A stretch of DNA of 64,000 nt from Nipponacmea schrenckii (GCA_030562195.1 CM060199.1:26184338-26248337); one strand, 5' to 3'. Counted from the stretch's first letter, positions 1 through 12,292 are shown. Program-made: numbers and translations. Notes: generated by a model not told the origin, from the sequence alone.

Positions 1-1604
1 GTGACATGTGGCAACTTAAACCAGTCAAAGCTTCTAGTTTATGTCATGATGGTGTAATTGATCTTTGGAGTGGTAATTTTAAACTTGTTGAGTTGACAGA
101 AATCATGAGGCAGAAAGATGATTTGACGTTTGCACAGCTTTTAAATAGAATTAGAAATAGAAAGAAAAATGAGGAAATGTTAAATTCTGACATCGAACTG
201 TTGAAAAGTAGGATAACTAATGTCGAAGTGGACTGTTTGCATATATTCTCCACAAATAAACAAGTTGATGATTATAATAGTAAAATGATCAATGAAAAAT
301 GTCCCAATTCTATTTCTATTCAAGCTTTAGATTATAGTAAAGATGCTAGATCAGGAAGGATGATATTAAAAGATTCTTGTGTTAAAGCAACAGATACACC
401 ACTTGTAGACAATTTAAGAGTTGGTATTGGATCAAATGTAATGTTAGTTGTTAATTTAGATGTTTCAGCTGGTTTAATTAATGGAAGTTTTGGTAATGTA
501 ACATTTATTGAAAAGGATCAAAGTGATAATCCCAGTAAGATATATGTTAAATTTACAAATGCTAAAATTGGTTCAAGTAAACAAACTTATCGTCTGCCAC
601 CTAATGTTATAGTAGAACCTGGTAGTATTCCTATAGAAAGATATGAAAGTACACATATTAATTACAAAGGTGATGTTCGTCGTCAATTTCCATTACGACT
701 AGCTTATGCTGTAACTATTCATAAAGTACAGGGTTTGAGTCTAGATAGAGGTGTTGTTTCTTTAGATAGAATATTTCAAACAGGCCAAGCATATGTTGCC
801 TTAAGTCGAGTTAAAACATTGGAAGGATTGACAATACAAGATTTTAATGAGAAAGCTATATTTTGTGATGAAAAAATTGAATCTGCTTTAAATGAAATGC
901 CAAGATTTTTACAACCAGAAGAACAATGTTTGCCCAATAGTTATAATATTATTTTATTTAATGTTCAAGGACTAACTACACATTTTGAAGATTTAAAGAA
1001 TGATAAGCGATTTATTAACTCTGATATGATATGTTTGACAGAAACTTGGTTAAGAAATGTAAAGAATCCTGCTAAAGTACGATTAGATAATTTTATTTTT
1101 TATAATCAAGCTCGTCAAGATAGTTATGATGATAGTCATAATTTTAAAAATCTTAAAGACAAAGGCCATGGTGGTGTTGGAATATATTATAGTAAGAATA
1201 AAGCTTGTAATATTATAAGATTAGGACAAATAAATATGGAACATGTTGCCTGTAATATTCCAGATAAAAATATTTCTGTAATTGTTATTTATAGACCACC
1301 TAGATATAGATTAGAATTGTTTATGCCTCATTTAGAACGACTGTTAACTGAGTTACAAGAGTCTGGTTATAATTATATTGTTATGGGAGATTTTAATCAA
1401 AATTTATTAGAAGGTCAGAGTTCTATCAAGGAATGCTTTCAAGAATTCAGATTTAAACAGTGTGTAACAGAAAGTACAACAGAGGGAAATACAATATTAG
1501 ATCATGTCTATGTAAGTTCAGGTATTAATCTAAAACGTGTTGAAATTACTGTAGTACCTACATATTATAGTTATCATGAAGCTGTTAACATTCATTTATT
1601 GTAA
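1..1604 (+). CDS. Helentron replication protein, C-terminal part: PIF1-type helicase fused to endonuclease (5' partial)
   Basis: The frame is open from the window edge, so the true start lies upstream; the first ATG is at 6. Residues below count from that ATG (532 aa). About 1-300 is the end of a PIF1/Helitron superfamily-1 helicase: VGIGSNVMLVVNLDVSAGLING (residues about 139-160), AYAVTIHKVQG (from 233) and the arginine-finger motif AYVALSRV (262-269). About 310-532 is an exonuclease-endonuclease-phosphatase domain: TETW (E346), GGVGIYYS, VIVIYRPP, GDFN (461-464), DHVYV (from D499) and SYHEAV (from S522). Rolling-circle transposons with a C-terminal endonuclease are Helentrons (Helitron2). 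The helicase would unwind DNA and the endonuclease would nick it in the nucleus. The usual SDH motif of the domain reads SYH here. No stop interrupts the visible part. The Rep/HUH and N-terminal helicase parts are outside the window. Confidence 0.9.
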   Translation, partial: DMWQLKPVKASSLCHDGVIDLWSGNFKLVELTEIMRQKDDLTFAQLLNRIRNRKKNEEMLNSDIELLKSRITNVEVDCLHIFSTNKQVDDYNSKMINEKCPNSISIQALDYSKDARSGRMILKDSCVKATDTPLVDNLRVGIGSNVMLVVNLDVSAGLINGSFGNVTFIEKDQSDNPSKIYVKFTNAKIGSSKQTYRLPPNVIVEPGSIPIERYESTHINYKGDVRRQFPLRLAYAVTIHKVQGLSLDRGVVSLDRIFQTGQAYVALSRVKTLEGLTIQDFNEKAIFCDEKIESALNEMPRFLQPEEQCLPNSYNIILFNVQGLTTHFEDLKNDKRFINSDMICLTETWLRNVKNPAKVRLDNFIFYNQARQDSYDDSHNFKNLKDKGHGGVGIYYSKNKACNIIRLGQINMEHVACNIPDKNISVIVIYRPPRYRLELFMPHLERLLTELQESGYNYIVMGDFNQNLLEGQSSIKECFQEFRFKQCVTESTTEGNTILDHVYVSSGINLKRVEITVVPTYYSYHEAVNIHLL

Positions 1605-3192
1605 TTTATATTTTTCATGAATAATTTTTCAGATTTATTTTATGTTTAAAGAGAAGATGGGTAGGGGAGACCATTTACCTCTGTTGGGTGGGGGTGGGAG
1701 TAAGGGTGTTAAGGGTGAAAGTAGTTGTTAAAGAATTCAAGTTCAAGAAGCTGAAGAATGGCACACTATATGAATAATGAAATGGTTATATAGCTGAGAA
1801 ATTGGACAATTGCTGGATGATATGAAAGATGAATTTATATTTAAGTGTATCTATATGGTCAGATTACTTCCACAACAGTTCAACTATATATCATTTATAT
1901 ATCAGGTACTAACTTTATTCTCTTAAATTCTGTTCAGTGCAGTTGCAAAATGTTTAATTGCTGATTACCAAATGCTATTGGGTTTTAGTATATGGAAACT
2001 AAATGTTATCAAATGCAAAAATTTGTGCAAGTCATGGTGTATAACTAAATATGTGTAGTTTTCTGTTGTGAAGTGAAAAATCTATAAAGATAAATTTTTA
2101 TATTTCAGTTTTATATTGTCACAATCTGAAAAAAGACTATTACATCTTTTAAATGGAGAAAATTATTACACTGAAAGAACACTTCATTAAAATCAAATTT
2201 TTGTAGTATATTTATTTCATGGTCCCAAAACAGAGGTAAATGGTCAAACTTACTCGGGTGATATAAAACCAGATACAAAAAGAATTATTAAGGTTATTTT
2301 ATAATTTATTTAACTTTCATTTAGATCTTAAATTAAGTGTTTGAACATTTTTATTAAAGGACTAGTTACCTTGGGTGTAATTTTGAAAATAAGATTTTTT
2401 GTGCCATTTTATTTTTTAATTATGACTGCTATGCAACTATCTAGATATATATTTTGTGTTCTTTCTGGAGTATTGTTTGCCATTGGGTTGATTGAAAATG
2501 AAAATTTCACAAAAGAAAAAATTCAAAATAAACCCTCTAAATCTCAATTTTTATCAGATATAAGGGAATTCTAAAATGAGTTTTACTTGCATAGTATTTA
2601 GATAACATTACATGATAAATTAATTTACTTCTTTTTAACTATTCCTTTAAAACAGTGGTATTGAATTGAATTTGTTCATTCTTTTATGCAAAAATATTCA
2701 ATCACTTTTATTATAGGGACCATAATTATTATATCTACATAGGGGAAATGTTTGGCCCAATTTGGTATTTTTATCTCACTTATTGTGTTGTGTCTGAATT
2801 GTAAATATAAAATTAACAATTCATTGCCAGAATTAAAAATATTTTTACAAAATAGGTATCCAAATTTCTTTTTAAAAACCCATATTGGGCAAACAATTAA
2901 AGCAAAATATTGTCATTGGTAATAGATTTTTAAAGTTGAAGCTGTTTATCTAGCTTATAAGAATGATATAAATTGCTTTTGTTTTTTATTATATTTATAT
3001 TTAAGTTCTATTAGTTTATGAATATTTATAAATGTATTATAAGCAAAAATGTGATAAGATAATGTAAGCAGCAGCTTTTTGCAGTGTACAATACAATTTT
3101 GACAAGATTTTTGTAAATTAGGCAAAAAATCATTATGTAAAATATGGCCAAAGGTAACAATAAAATACCATTCCTTTTAAATGGTTTAAAGG
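1605..3192. other. AT-rich non-coding DNA 3' of the Helentron ORF
   Basis: No convincing gene. Open frames here are short and mostly lack an ATG. A 17-bp perfect inverted repeat lies at 1669-1685 and 2229-2245. The 3' end of the Helentron should lie here, but I could not recognise a hairpin followed by CTRR. Confidence 0.6.
1669..2245. repeat. 17-bp inverted repeat, arms 561 bp apart start to start
   Basis: GACCATTTACCTCTGTT at 1669-1685 has its exact reverse complement at 2229-2245. It could be a subterminal repeat of the Helentron 3' end or the arms of a small unrelated insertion. No target-site duplication was seen at its edges. Confidence 0.7.
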
Positions 3193-3947
3193 CAGTGCTC
3201 CACAACCGAGGTCCATATGCACCCACAGTGGTGAATTCAAGATGCTCAGGGTGAAAAATGGAAAGGAGGGGAAAAGCGTGTGACTCTTACCTAAAGGGAG
3301 GGAATTTTGTACATAGGGGGAAAAATTTACATGAATTTAGTTTTAAGACTCGCAATTTGAAAAGGCATAGCCATAGGTAAGAATAACGTGTGTATAATGT
3401 ATATTAACGCGGCGATCTACGCTTGAAAGTAACGAAGCTAGTTCCAGTCGTGAAGACACTTGTTCAAGAAACACAAGGTTCTCAGTAAACACATATCTTG
3501 AAACCCCTGTTTCCATTGAAATTGTGAATGTATCATTTATAATAGAAGTAAACATTTTGTGAAAGTCGTGCATCAATCAAAAATTCCTGCGATATATTTC
3601 CCGGAAAACTAGCATGACTTACTGCTAATCGCCATCATCCCTTTTGTTTTTGGTTGCCATAGGCTAGTTTTTAGCCGAGATATAGCGTAAAACTTAGTGT
3701 AAAATGGCAAAGATGTATCGTTAAAGGCAAGAGATATTTACCACTACGTTAAACGTAAAAAAATCTTTTTAAACATAATGTATCTGTAGTATGGCTGTCA
3801 TTTGGGCGTGTTTCAATGCATCGCATTGCTATCTTTTATTTTATTTTTCATTTTATTAATTTGATGTTTTTAAACATCGCTAGTGGTGAATGGGGGAATT
3901 TTTTTTTGTTAAGTGGGGAAATGGATCAAAAAGGTTGAGAAGCACTG
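3193..3947. mobile_element. hAT-type non-autonomous DNA transposon (MITE), about 755 bp
   Basis: The left end reads CAGTGCTCCACAACC and the right end GGTTGAGAAGCACTG, so the termini are imperfect inverted repeats of the CAGTG.TTCTCAACC type known from hAT elements. Flanking octamers are TTTAAAGG (3185-3192) and TTTTAAGG (3948-3955), an 8-bp target duplication with one mismatch, the length expected for hAT. There is no transposase frame inside, so a hAT transposase elsewhere would be needed. Confidence 0.8.
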
Positions 3948-3955
3948 TTTTAAGG

Positions 3956-6469
3956 TAATGAAAATCCTAATCATCCCTGACTTGTAACATAAGGCATCTT
4001 GGTTTATACAGGCATCCAAATTTGTTATATATTGAAAAACTATTATTATAACATGTTAATATAAAAAAAAAAATTAAAAGATTTTATCATCAAAACTTAA
4101 TATAACAATATTGTTACTGTGCACGTAGTTATATTAATTCACTTTGTATATATTGTACTCCTGTATTATATTGTAACTTTTTACTTGTGTGGTTTAGTAA
4201 TCACAAAAACAGTACTTACATTTAAATGTGAAAGATGAGTCCACAGTCAACCTATTTATATAGATTTATTTCTAAATCACACTGTGTTTCACTTCCTTGT
4301 TATAAACAACAATATTCTTGTGATGTATATAAAACACAAATTTATGTGGGTTGAATAGGAAACTTGAAATATTTTTGTTTTAACAAAAAAGCTATAAATT
4401 CTTTTCTGTTGTAGAATGGATAATGTCTACAGCATTGTCACATGGTCATTTGGTTTAGAGTGGCATTCAAAAACATTATGCTTATTTCATAATCTATAAG
4501 TATTATTGATTTAGCAAAACAATGGTTAGTGATTGTTGGTGTTATATTGTTATCTATATATGCATAATTTACACAAAAAATTACAACAAACAAAATGATT
4601 ATGCAAAACATTTCAGCAAGATTTATTCTTTGTTGTGTAATTTTGTGAAATAATTATTATTGATAGTGAAAGTAATGATTATAAATCACAATGAAAGTAA
4701 TGTCAATTTTTACTAAAATTAGGCTGGTGTTCACAACTATATGATAATAGTGTAAATTGTATGTGATGTTTATAAACCAATTATAATGCCTAATTTTCTC
4801 ACTCTAAAGCAATCTTTGTTCATCTAAGATTAAGCCACAGGCCTCACTGCCACTGAAGTAAAATTTAGAAATAAAAACATAACTACCAAACTCTATAGAC
4901 TGTTGTTCCTGCTTTAACAGTAATATTAGTTACTCATGAATAGTTATTATTATATTGTATATTATTTGTGATGATCACGATGTCTAAGACATCTTATCTA
5001 GTACAGTGCCTTATGTCTTAATAATTTTAGAATTTTTGATAATAAACCAAAGCAATGCAATGCCCAATTTGTGCTGTCTTAGTAAAAATTGTATTGTACA
5101 CTGCAAACAGTTGCTGAACTACATAATAAAAAAAAATATTATAGAATAGATAAACATTTTTTTAAGTACTTTAATAAATCATTTTCTTGGAATTTTATAT
5201 GGTATCTTTTTAATATATTCTATTATTGGGTCTTGGTTGATGTAGTGGCAGAGCAGTATAAAATTGTGAATCTTTACAAGGTTGTGTATGCGGAAGGTAA
5301 GGTTAATAAGATCGATGTCACAAGATATAAACTATCAAATTAATAAATTCATACAGTCTTTAGATTCAAACAGGAGTAAATACGATATACACACTGTTGA
5401 ACCTGTGAAGACGGTAAAATTTGAGGAAAAGAAAAAAGTTAAAAACATTAGTCTGTGACACACAGACTTATGTTTTCTACAACTCAGAGCTTGCATAGAG
5501 AAAGTGGGTCTATTTAATGACATGCAATATTATAAGACGAGTGTTAACCAATCTGGTATTTCTTAGTTCTGTTGGTAAAGAAAAAAAAATTTGGTGTTTT
5601 TTCACTGCCCACCAAAAGCCAAAGTGTCACTGTCTTCACCATTTTTTGTATTGCACACTACAGGATGTTACCTTCTTTTATTGGGTTAATGAATTGCATA
5701 AAGAATACTATTAACTCTAAAATTATTTTATTTACAAACTACACTTTGCATCATGTATGCGCACTGTAAATTGATCTGAATGTGTAAAATATTTGTATAA
5801 ATTATATTATTAAAAATATATTCCATCTTACATAACATGCTTAAGCTGCATCATTAGAAACCACACAGTGACTCGTTGACACTTCGGAAACACACGAACG
5901 AGATCGGTAAAAAAAAACAGAATCTTAGCAAATCCTAATTTTGGTTACTAACCTTTACTAATAAGTTGGAAATTAAAAACACATTGTAAATTCACCTCAA
6001 TATGTAAATTATTTTACTAAATGACATTATTAAAGCATGACAACCTACACTCCAGCAATAACATACATATGATAGTATAAAGCAATAGTAATCTAAAATA
6101 ATCATTAATTGCTGTTTATAAGAAAACAAAGTTACAAAATTCCAGCGAACTACGTGCTATAAAAAACGGATGCCTTTGGGCTGTGACAAACTAATAGAAT
6201 TTTTTTGATGTCCAGATCAAAGAATGCACTTGGAAACTTTGTTCATATTCACCAATTAATAATACACAGTCAGTTAATGACCAGTTGATATTACTCAATG
6301 AAAACTTCAACTGTACAAATAAGCCAACATGTAATATAAACTATCAAGCTATCGAATTTCGCATGGCTGTTTAACTCGGTCTATTCATTGGAGTTGAAAA
6401 ACGAAAACACTGATGGTTATCCCCGGATATTAGCCCACTGCTCTGGAAAGAACAAGGTTATCCAAAGAA
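3956..6469. other. AT-rich DNA with no recognised feature
   Basis: About 2.5 kb without a domain, RNA gene or repeat family I recognise. Open frames (for example 5089-5343) have biased low-complexity composition and no ATG start. Similarity to the array begins at about 6470. Confidence 0.5.
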
Positions 6470-7942
6470 GATCACGAGAAATAAGCCCCCAAACTTATAA
6501 CAAACTGATACTTTTTGCCAATGTCGCAAATTGCAACAAAGAGATCGAAACATCTGATTTTTTGGGGATAAACTGGCCAAAGCAATGAGGTATCTGTGTG
6601 CAAAGTACCTTTTTGAAAAACGTTATTTCCTACAGCCGTAATTCGCTGACCGATATAAATGGTAAATCGGAAGAACACACGGATGTGCCACGCCCATCTC
6701 ATTTTTTTATGTGAATCTAATCACATTCAAAATGAATATTAACCTTACAAATTTGAAGCTTGTACATGTAATAGATCATGAGATATACACACATACATTT
6801 TTAAAAACGTCAATACGGTAAGATATTATACTTATATTTTCAAAAATCAAAAATTTCAATTTTCATTTTACAAACTTTTGTTATATATCGTTGGAAAGAG
6901 GACAAAAAACAATCTAAGAATCTGAAAAAATTAACACTCTAAATTACTTAGGTCACGCTCTAGAGCAGTTCAAAGTTGCGAATTTTGCTGTTTTCGGGCA
7001 GCTATAAAACCGGAATTAGACGTCGGAGGTCAAAGGTCAAATTATCAACTGATAGCCAAGGTCAATTACCTTTGACCTACTAAAGGTCAAGGTCACCAAA
7101 GGTCAAGGTCACGAGAAATAAGCTTTTAAAAAGTGAAAAAGTTCAACCGGAAGTTGCAAAAAAGCAAAATCGAAATTCAAAAATCGGCTTCCCAGTTTTG
7201 GCTACAATTTTTGTGTTCTTTCATTTGACACCAAAATCATCAAGATCGGACCAGCCATAATGTCTGAATAAAAATTGGCCACTTTCAGGAAAATCAAAAT
7301 GGCGGCGAAAGTTGTGCATGCGGCCTTGATTTTATTTTCTTCGTTTTTTTGTATGGCTAATGGCTACCCAATGATACAAATTTGAATGTCATACATCAAT
7401 AAAACCGGAAGTTATTCAACATGACGTAAAACTCCATTTTTCGCAAAAACCGGAAGTGACGCAAAACTTTTGACCTACTTTTTGAAAATAGTTTCATGGG
7501 CTTCTTATGCTCAATTTTTTTCAGATCGATCACACTAAAAACAAAAAAGTTGCAAAAAATTGCAAAATACGGCAAAAAAATGTGTGCTACGAATCTTTGA
7601 AAATTGAAATTTTTGAACTGCTATCTGATCAGAAGTTACTTGCAGATTAGAAAAATGAAAACCCGAAGAAAATCGATCAAAAATTGCGACAGCTAGAGCC
7701 AATTTGCTACTTTTTAGGTTTGTTGCAACGCAGCATTTCCCGGTTTTGAAAAAATGTTCCAATTTATATTCATTAGAAACGTCGCCACTACAGAAGGTCT
7801 AGAGAAGTTGCGAAAAAATTGTAACTATTGTAGCCTAGGCTGTGTGAGGTGTGTAAATTTCGAAAAAAAAAAAAAAAAAAAAAAAGAATTGACAAACCGA
7901 TAACAAACTGGGACTTTGCCGAAGGCAAAGTCCCACAACTAG
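6470..7942 (+). mobile_element. Array unit L1, family A, 5'-truncated
   Basis: Starts inside the A body at TCACGAGAAATAAGC, so the head is missing. It has one internal submodule (GATGGGCGTGGCAC complement near 6700, CTCTAGAGC near 6960, AGGTCA cluster 7025-7115). After an A-tract at 7863-7885 comes the tail hairpin 7910-7934 with an 11-bp perfect stem (GGGACTTTGCC, loop GAA), then ACAACTAG. The next unit begins at once. Confidence 0.85.
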
Positions 7943-9652
7943 ATCCCCAGGCTTCGCGAGGTTCTGACGCAGTGCGTAGCAGTTTCGATATACGCTTTAA
8001 AAATGCCCCTTAAAGTATCCGTAAAACAGTAACGTTATTTTTACAGAGTATAAGTCGTTTTATTTCAAAGCATAATTGGTTCGCTGAAACTAGTGCCATG
8101 TAGATCGCCCAAACGCATAATTCAACAGCCAGTTTTTAACGATGAAATTCGCAATTTTCATATGGTGATAAAACGGAAAGTATGCATCGTACATAAAAAT
8201 ATAATATATCAATGGATAGATCTTTTCGAGAGCTATCACATTTGTGCAGCTCACAAGGTCACCAAAGGTCAAGGTTACAATATACGACCATTCGAAGTTT
8301 TTATATGTTACTTTCGGTCAAAATATCAAAATCAAAATCAAAATTCAAAAATCGGTTTCCAAATATAATTCAGGAATCGATATAACATTCTATAGACATC
8401 AAAATTACTCGAATCGTAGCATCTCCAGAGGCCCAATTTCGATTTAAAGAAAATTACGCACAGTTAGTAGAGAAGAAAATATAAAATTTCCAAATATTAA
8501 AAAGCGCATTTTTGGTGGAAATATGTGGTTTAATATATCATTACAAAGAGCAGATGAACCCTAATAAGATTCAATATAAATATTTGTTATTTATAAATTA
8601 ATGCACGTGACAGAGCTCGTTGAAAATAAAAATCACAAATTTCGATCGGCTATAAAACCGGAAGTAGACATCGGACAACACAAATGAATATATCAGGGGA
8701 TAGATATCATCAAGGGCAATAAATCGTGTTCAGGTCACAATGTCACCAAAAGTCAATGTCACAAAATATGGGCCTTTAAAGTTTTTGTCATTACCAATAA
8801 AATTAAAATGGAAATAAAAGAAAATCAAAATCAAAATTCAAAAATCGGCTCCCAAATAAAGTTGCGAAATCGACTCTAGTCATAAGATATGAAAAAATAA
8901 CGAAAATCGCTTTATCCCCTGAATTTGAATTTGAAATTTTACAAAAGTTTGACATTTCAATATGGCGGCTTATCGTTTGCTTCTGGTCTGGATTTTTTTA
9001 TCTTCGTTTTTTTGTATGACTATTTCAAGCATATCAAAAAAAGAATTTTTGAAATATCTTGAAAATTCCGGAAGTTGAATTGTTAAAGTTCAAAAGCGAA
9101 TAACGTCAAAACCGGAAATCATTTAGAAATTTTGAATAATGATTTTTGATCGCATTAAAAGTGTCTATCTACCTATAAGTTTTCAAGTGGATGGGAATAA
9201 AACTCTAAAAGTTGATAAAAACGCAAAAAATAAAATTTAAAAAGTCAGCTACAAAAGTAATGAAATCAGCAGTTTAAAAATGCAGTTATGTAGCTAGCAA
9301 TTAAAAGAAGCTATCAAAAGTAGTTCTGTCAAAATCAGTTGAAAAATAGAGGTAATAAATGGCAAAAACCAAAACGAAGCCATTGCCCACAGCTCGTTTC
9401 CGGTCACTCTGAATGACGTCATTTTACATTTAAAAAATAGTAGTCTCGCAGTTTGAATGGCAGACAGCAACAGGTAGTTTGCAGCAAGTTGCCTTCTTTG
9501 AAAATAATCGAGGGTAAAATTCGAAAAAAAAAAAAAAAAAAAGACATTTCGAAAACAAAGCAGTGCGTTCGATGAACGCACTGCAAAAAAAAAAAAGAAT
9601 TGACAAACCGAAAACAAACTGGGACTTTGCGGTAGCAAAGTCCCACAACTAG
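7939..9652 (+). mobile_element. Array unit L2, family B, with two stacked tail hairpins
   Basis: The head is CTAGATCCCCAGGCTTCGCG followed by the motif GCAGTGCGT (near 7970). The body carries AGGTCACC..AAGGTCA clusters, CACGTGAC, ATGGCGGC and several CCGGAAGT sites. After the A-tract, hairpin 9560-9584 (arm GCAGTGCGTTC, loop GAT) matches the head motif. A second A-tract, GAATTGACAAACC, and an A-type hairpin (9621-9644, arm GGGACTTTGC, loop GGTA) follow, then CTAG at 9649-9652. Confidence 0.85.
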
Positions 9653-11252
9653 ATCCCCAGGCTTCGCGAGGTTCTGACGCAGTGCGTAGCAGTTTTGATA
9701 TACGCTTTAAAACTGCCCCACAAAGTATCGGTAGAACACTAACGTTATTTTACAGCTTATAAGTCGTTTTATTTCAAAGCATAATCGGTTCGCTTAAACT
9801 CGTGTCATGTAGATCGCCCAAACGCAAAATTCAAGAAACAGCTTTTCACGATGAAATTCGAAATTTTCAAATGGTGGAAAAACGAAAAGTATACATCGTA
9901 CAACAAAATATAATATATCAATGGATAGATCTTATCGGGGGCTATCACATTTGTGTTGCTCACAAGGTCACCAAAATTCAAGGTTAAATTATACGACCAT
10001 TCGAAGTTTTTATATATTACTTTGGGTTTAAAAATATCAAAATCAAAATCAAAATTCAAAAATCGGTTTCCAAATATAATTCACGAATCGATATAACATT
10101 CTATACACATCAAAATTACACGAATCGTAACATCTACAGATCCCCAAATTTCGATTTAAAGAAAATTACGCACAGTTAGTAGAGAAGAAAATATAAAATT
10201 TCCAAATATTAAAAGGCGCATTTTTGGTGGAAAAATGTTGTTTTATATATCATTACAAAGAGCAGATAAACCCTAATTAGATTCAATATAATTATTTGTT
10301 ATTTATAAATTAGATCACGTGACAGAGCGCGTTAAAAATAAAAATTGCAAATTTCAATCGGCTATAAAACCGGAAGTTATCATCAGACAACACAAATGAA
10401 CATATCAGTGGATAGATATCATCAAGGAGAATAAATCATGTTCAGGTCACACGGTCACCAAAGGTCAAGGTCACAAAATATGGGCCTTTAAAGTTTTTGA
10501 CATTACCAAAAATATTAAAATGGAAATAAAAGAAAATACAAATCCAAATTCAAAAATCGGCTCCCAAATAAAGTTGCGCAATCGACTTTAGTCATTAGAT
10601 ACGTAAAAATAACGAAAATTGCTTTATCCCCTGAATTTGAATTTTAAAATTTACAAAAGTTTGACATTTCAATATGACGGCTTATCATTTGCTTCCGGTC
10701 CGGATTTTTTCATCTTCGTTTTTTTGTATGACTATTTCTAGCATATTGCAAAAAGAATTTTTAAAATATCTTGAAAATTCCGGAAATTGATTTTTAAATT
10801 TTAAAAGCGAATAACTTCAAACCGGAAGTGATTTCGAAAATTTAAAAAATAGATTTTAATTGCATTAATAGTGTCTATATACCTGTAAGTTTTCGGATGC
10901 ATCTGAATAAAATTGTAACAGTTGAAAAAAACGCAAAAATTGAAATAAAAAAAGTCAGCTACAAAAGTAATGAAATAAGCAGTTTGAAACTGCAGTTATG
11001 TAGCTAGCAGTTAAAAGAAGCTAGCAAAAGAAGTTCTGTCAAAATCAGATGATAAATAGAGGTAATAAACAGCAATATTCAAAAAGCCGCCATTGCCCAC
11101 AGCTCGTATCCGGTTGCTCTTAATGACGTCATTTTACATTTATAAAATACAAGTCACGCAGTTTGAATAGGCAATAGCAACAGGTAGTTTGTGGCAAGTT
11201 GCCTTCTACGAAAACAATCGAGGGTAAAATTCGAAAAAAAAAAAAAAAAAAA
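9649..11252 (+). mobile_element. Array unit L3, family B, tail lost
   Basis: Complete B head and body, ending in the A-tract at about 11234-11252. No hairpin follows; the sequence continues as CAACACAACACAACACAAATG, joining the middle of another B unit. The CACAA stretch looks like a short slippage expansion of the ACAACACAAATG found in normal B bodies. Confidence 0.8.
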
Positions 11253-12292
11253 CAACACAACACAACACAAATGAATATATCAGGGGATAGATATCATCAA
11301 GGGCAATAAATCGTGTCCAGGTCACAATGTCACCAAAGGTCAAGGTCACAAAATATGGGCCTTTAAAGTTTTTGTCATTACCAATAAAATTAAAATGGAA
11401 ATAAAAGAAAATCAAAATCGAAATTCAAAAATCGGCTCCCAAATAAAGTTGCGCAATCGACTCTAGTCATAAGATATGAAAAAATAACGAAAATCGCTTT
11501 ATCCCCTGAATTTGAATTTGAAATTTTACAAAAGTTTGACATTTCAATATGGCGGCTTATCGTTTGCTTCCGGTCTGGATTTTTTTATCTTCGTTTTTTT
11601 GTATGACTATTTCAAGCATATCGCAAAAAGAATTTTTGAAATATCTTGAAAATTCCGGAAGTTGAATTGTTAAAGTTCAAAAGCGAATAACGTCAAAACC
11701 GGAAGTCATTTAGAAAATTTGAATAATGATTTTTGAACGCATTAAAAGTGTCTATCTACCTATAAGTTTTCAAGTGGATGGGAATAAAATTCTAAAAGTT
11801 GATAAAAACGCAAAAAATAAAATTTAAAAAGTCAGCTACAAAAGTAATGAAATCAGCAGTTTAAAAATGCAGTTATGTAGCTAGCAATTAAAAGAAGCTA
11901 TCAAAAGTAGTTCTGTCAAAATCAGTTGAAAAATAGAGGTAATAAATGGCAAAAACCAAAACGAAGCCATTGCCCACAGCTCGTTTCCGGTCACTCTGAA
12001 TGACGTCATTTTACATTTAAAAAATAGTAGTCTCGCAGTTTGAATGGCAGACAGCAACAGGTAGTTTGCAGCAAGTTGCCTTCTTTGAAAATAATCGAGG
12101 GTAAAATTCGAAAAAAAAAAAAAAAAAAAAGACATTTCGAAAACAAAGCAGTGCGTTCGATGAACGCACTGCAAAAAAAAAAAAAAAAAGAATTGACAAA
12201 CCGAAAACAAACTGGGACTTTGCGGTAGCAAAGTCCCACAAAAAGACATTTCGAAAACAAATCAGTGCGTTCGATGAACGCACTGCAACTAG
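11253..12292 (+). mobile_element. Array unit L4, family B, 5'-truncated, three tail hairpins
   Basis: Begins mid-body. Tail order: B hairpin 12148-12172 (nearest the body), A-type hairpin 12214-12237, then a second B-type hairpin 12263-12285 whose outermost base pair is lost (TCAGTGC instead of GCAGTGC), then CTAG 12289-12292. By eye nearly identical, in inverted orientation, to 29375-30410, including the lost base pair. Confidence 0.85.

Noticed and set aside
2341..2574. Hydrophobic 77-codon frame
   Set aside because: No ATG start, AT-rich low-complexity composition, no homologue recognised and no second copy.
8093..8368. Frame MPCRSPKRIIQQ... and its versions in all B units
   Set aside because: Starts in the repeat text ATGTAGATCGCCCAAACGC read in one frame. 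Conserved at DNA level only; stops and frame changes vary between copies.
7910..9644. Hairpin plus T-tracts on the right arm as bacterial rho-independent terminators
   Set aside because: The form (GC stem then T-run) is similar, but the setting is animal repeats, spacers of 20-40 nt separate stem and T-run, and the stems are part of transposon ends.
11881..12249. 122-codon frame (- strand) nearly identical to 29418-29786 (+) and similar at 9294-9638
   Set aside because: It reads through two hairpins and poly-T tracts (F runs) and is conserved only because the DNA copies are nearly identical. Length changes with T-run length.
12240..12292. Integron attC-like cassette array, suggested by serial hairpins
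   Set aside because: No integrase or attC core sites and a eukaryotic setting. Helentron-type 3' ends explain the hairpins, CTAG and matching head motifs better.
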